Part shown: one piece after another, positions 30,919 through 33,374 of the stretch
How the letters are laid out: every line of letters begins with the position of its first letter
How positions within the stretch are numbered: the stretch's first letter is position 1
Notes under the pieces: model-generated
Told to the model about the DNA's origin: nothing
The model's database searches: none
What the model saw: only the letters and a program-made list of their open reading frames with translations
Program-made: the position numbers and the translations under genes
NCBI GenBank assembly: GCA_945487905.1
Contig: CALYTW010000012.1
Span: 1 to 33,374 of the forward strand
DNA length: 33,374 nt
Reading direction: 5' to 3'
Origin: an uncultured cyanobacterium
Lineage (GTDB): Bacteria; Cyanobacteriota; Vampirovibrionia; Gastranaerophilales; Gastranaerophilaceae

Positions 30919-31311
30919 ACTTTCTACTTTTTATATACTTTGAATTGATTACGTTACAAATCATCGAAAAGCATTCCATAAAATTTTCATTTTGCTACAA
31001 CACAATATATCAAATCGTAGCAAATAGATATATAATTACTCCAATTGTCAACCATTACAACAACCCCGCCGTTTTGCCATAAAAAACAGCTTTTAAGAGA
31101 AACTCCCCACCCGCAAAAGCTGTAGAGTCCGATTTGCGTCAGGTGTTTAAGAATTCTGCACATAAAAAACTCCGACAAAAAGCTTTATCTCGAAAGGCGA
31201 CCAGCACAAAACACCAATTTGTTCGTTAACCAGACTTAAAGAGAATGGGAAAGAGCTTTGTGTAGAAAACATCAATAAGAGCCTCCTCAAAAGAACAGTT
31301 ACGTATTCCAA

Positions 31312-31357
31312 GGGGCGAGGGGAGAGGGGCAATGGGCAATGGGCAATGGGCAATGGG
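31312..31357 (+). repeat. G-rich island with heptamer tandem repeat (GGGCAAT)x4
   Basis: ggggcgaggggagaggggcaatgggcaatgggcaatgggcaatggg; four full gggcaat units at 31327-31354 plus ggg. Confidence 0.9.
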
Positions 31358-31503
31358 TAAACTATTAATTTGCCAAATCCGCATAGCAGTCTACCTGTCT
31401 AGGTGTTCAAGACACTCAGCTGCTTTATAAATCTTAACATTGAGTTGAATGTTTTTATACTCTCAGGTTATTATTAATCAATAAAAGGGTATGGAGTATA
31501 AAA

Positions 31504-32538
31504 TTGCGAAAAATCCGGCTTGCTGAAATGGCACCTCATGTACATAGTTTTCAGCCTAACGAAAATAAAACCGAAAAAATTGCAAAATGGATGATTGCAT
31601 GGATTACAATTGCATTGAGAGGCGAAATAATAAAGCCTTATGATTTACTGCCGTCAAAAGCTGAAATTGCCTGCCATATCGGAGTCAGCCTCGGAACAAT
31701 GCAAAATGTATACAGAATACTGGAAGATGCAGGATATATTGAATCCAAACAAAAAATAGGTTCGTTTGTCAAAGACAGAAAGTTTGAAAGCGTTGAAAAA
31801 CTTACTTCAAAAAAAGATTTGGCAACGGATGTTATCAAAAAATATATGAAAGACAACAACTATAAATCCGGCGACGAATTGCTTTCCATACGAAAACTTT
31901 CCAAAATTACCGGCGTTTCAAGTGCAACAATCAGGGCTGCTGTAACGAATCTAGTCATGCAGGGAATTTTAGAAAAGAAAAAAAATTCTTATTTATTAAC
32001 AGGCAGATCTTTCAGGGCACATAATGTTGAAGCAAAAACTCTTGTTGAAAAAATCTCTGAAAATATAAAAGAATATGTAAAAAATAACTTAAAATCCGGA
32101 GAAAAACTGCCTCCCAGTATTGAACTTGCAAGAATGTTTAATGTAAGTGTTAAAACGGTACACGATTCCGTCAAGTTATTGTCAAAAGAAGGACTGCTCC
32201 ATGCAAGACGTGGGAAATACGGAACTACGGTCGTTACGGATGAGTATAACGAATCTGCCGTTCTTTATAACTACGAAATAATTGAACAAAAAATTAAAGA
32301 ATACATTATTAAAAATTGCAAAACAGGGGATAAATTGCCGTCCATAAAAGTTTTTGCAAAAATGCTTGAAACAAGTGAAAAAACAGTAAAAAAAGCACTG
32401 GATAACCTTGCAGGAGAGGGATACGTAACTTTTATGAGAGGCAGATACGGCGGCACATTTGTAACAGATATTCCTGTAAACGAAGGCTATACTTGGATTG
32501 CAATAAGTTCAGACTATATTCGTAGAGCTGAAAATTAG
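31504..32538 (+). CDS. GntR-like regulator made of four tandem winged-helix domains
   Basis: 344 aa, TTG start with ggag upstream; four repeated units of form ...I...I.SG(D/E).LPS...LA....VS..TV..A...L..EG.....G..G.FV.D; no recognisable effector domain. Confidence 0.8.
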   Translation: MRKIRLAEMAPHVHSFQPNENKTEKIAKWMIAWITIALRGEIIKPYDLLPSKAEIACHIGVSLGTMQNVYRILEDAGYIESKQKIGSFVKDRKFESVEKLTSKKDLATDVIKKYMKDNNYKSGDELLSIRKLSKITGVSSATIRAAVTNLVMQGILEKKKNSYLLTGRSFRAHNVEAKTLVEKISENIKEYVKNNLKSGEKLPPSIELARMFNVSVKTVHDSVKLLSKEGLLHARRGKYGTTVVTDEYNESAVLYNYEIIEQKIKEYIIKNCKTGDKLPSIKVFAKMLETSEKTVKKALDNLAGEGYVTFMRGRYGGTFVTDIPVNEGYTWIAISSDYIRRAEN

Positions 32539-32608
32539 TCCAAAATACTTGAAAATTGGAATAAATATGATATTATAAATTATGTAAATAACCATAAGGA
32601 GAATAGTC

Positions 32609-33160
32609 ATAGCTAACGAAGAAAGAAATGCCGTAAAAAGCACAGGAAAAGACAAACCGCTCATAAATGAAAAAATACGAGCAAAAGAAGTAAGATTAAT
32701 TGATGAAAATGGCGAGAACCATGGTATCGTTCAAACAGCACAAGCATTAAGGATGGCAGAAGAAGCTGATTTAGATTTAGTTGTAATAAGCCCAAACCAA
32801 GCACCTCCCGTAGCAAAAATCTTGAATTACGGGAAATACAAGTATGAACTTGAAAAAAAAGCAAAAGAAGCTAAGAAAAAACAGCATGTCGTCGATATAA
32901 AAGAAGTTAAAGTTCGTTATAAAATCGATACTCATGACTATGAAGTACGATTAAAAAATATAAGAAAATTCATTACACAAGGTAATAAAGTAAAACTGGT
33001 TGTCATGTTGAGAGGTCGTGAAATGCAGCATTCGCATTTGGCAATGGAATTGGCAGAAAAATTTATAACTGATTTGGCAAACGACCCTATAGCTGTTGAA
33101 AAAAAGCCTATGATAGAAGGTAGGAACGTAACAGCATGGTTTACTCCTCAGGGAAATTAA
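32609..33160 (+). CDS. infC: Translation initiation factor IF-3 (start codon ATA)
   Basis: In-frame extension of the 32753 ORF: (I/M)ANEERNAVKSTGKDKPLINEKIRAKEVRLIDENGENHGIVQTAQALRMAEEADLDLVVISPNQAPPVAKILNYGKYKYE...; aaggag 7 nt before ATA; no ATG/GTG/TTG in a suitable place. Confidence 0.92.
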   Translation: MANEERNAVKSTGKDKPLINEKIRAKEVRLIDENGENHGIVQTAQALRMAEEADLDLVVISPNQAPPVAKILNYGKYKYELEKKAKEAKKKQHVVDIKEVKVRYKIDTHDYEVRLKNIRKFITQGNKVKLVVMLRGREMQHSHLAMELAEKFITDLANDPIAVEKKPMIEGRNVTAWFTPQGN

Positions 33161-33228
33161 ACTTTATACTTGATAAAAAATTTTGAGCAAGTAGAATGGA
33201 TTTATGCCCTTGGGCAGAAGAAAAATAT

Positions 33229-33304
33229 GCCGCAATAGCTCAGTTGGTAGAGCAAGGGACTGAAAATCCCTGTGTCCTTGGTTCAATTCCGAGTTGCGGC
33301 ACCA
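33229..33304 (+). tRNA. tRNA-Phe (anticodon GAA), CCA encoded
   Basis: gccgcaatagctcagttggtagagcaagggactgaaaatccctgtgtccttggttcaattccgagttgcggcacca; 7-bp acceptor stem gccgcaa/ttgcggc, loop ctGAAaa. Confidence 0.97.
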
Positions 33305-33308
33305 TTTT

Positions 33309-33332
33309 AAGAGGGTTTCAACCCTCTTTTTT
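33309..33332 (+). terminator. Rho-independent terminator after tRNA-Phe
   Basis: aagagggtt-tc-aaccctcttttttaa. Confidence 0.85.
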
Positions 33333-33374
33333 AATGCCTTATTATTTACTATAAAATCTGTGTGCAGAATATGT

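Noticed and set aside
30987-31178. 63-aa minus-strand ORF after topA
   Set aside because: No SD, no family match, short; surrounding frames are broken by stops. Could be decayed DNA but not supportable.
31147-31353. 68-aa minus-strand ORF starting MPIAHCPLPLSPRPLEY
   Set aside because: N-terminus is the translated heptamer/G-rich repeat; likely spurious.
31327-31357. Possible CRISPR-like array
   Set aside because: 7-bp contiguous tandem units without spacers; not CRISPR. No other repeat-spacer pattern seen.
32753-33160. infC starting at the track ATG 32753
   Set aside because: Would remove the conserved IF3 N-domain, which continues in frame upstream to 32609.

Overview
AT-rich bacterial chromosome window, densely coded. 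Gene content (LdpA-like double-ferredoxin protein, proteins with 'FRGG'-type N-termini, GT5-like synthase, SLH protein) suggests a non-photosynthetic cyanobacterial relative (Melainabacteria/Gastranaerophilales-like); this placement is inference. Recognisable genes: ahcY, glmS, GT5 glycogen/starch synthase-like, MBL-fold hydrolase, Sfp-type PPTase, rsmH, ftsL-like, ldpA-like, GH57, ilvE, dnaN, leuD, zf-TFIIB-like protein, nth, AlkD-like, sigma-70 factor, SLH-domain protein, GNATs, ribBA, ribE, dprA, topA, a GntR-like multi-HTH regulator, infC, tRNA-Phe(GAA). No CRISPR array, prophage or transposase gene was seen. Best leads: (i) a regulator built of four tandem winged-helix domains with no effector domain, next to infC; (ii) infC apparently starting at AUA; (iii) an LdpA-like circadian-input homolog; (iv) a ~245-bp highly structured MITE/ncRNA-like element with imperfect terminal inverted repeats upstream of dnaN; (v) two small ORFs missed by the ORF track; (vi) a recurrent TTGTTACAAnnnTTTACA motif; (vii) G-rich islands, one with a heptameric tandem repeat; (viii) a GT5-like enzyme with altered catalytic motifs and a C-terminal membrane tail.
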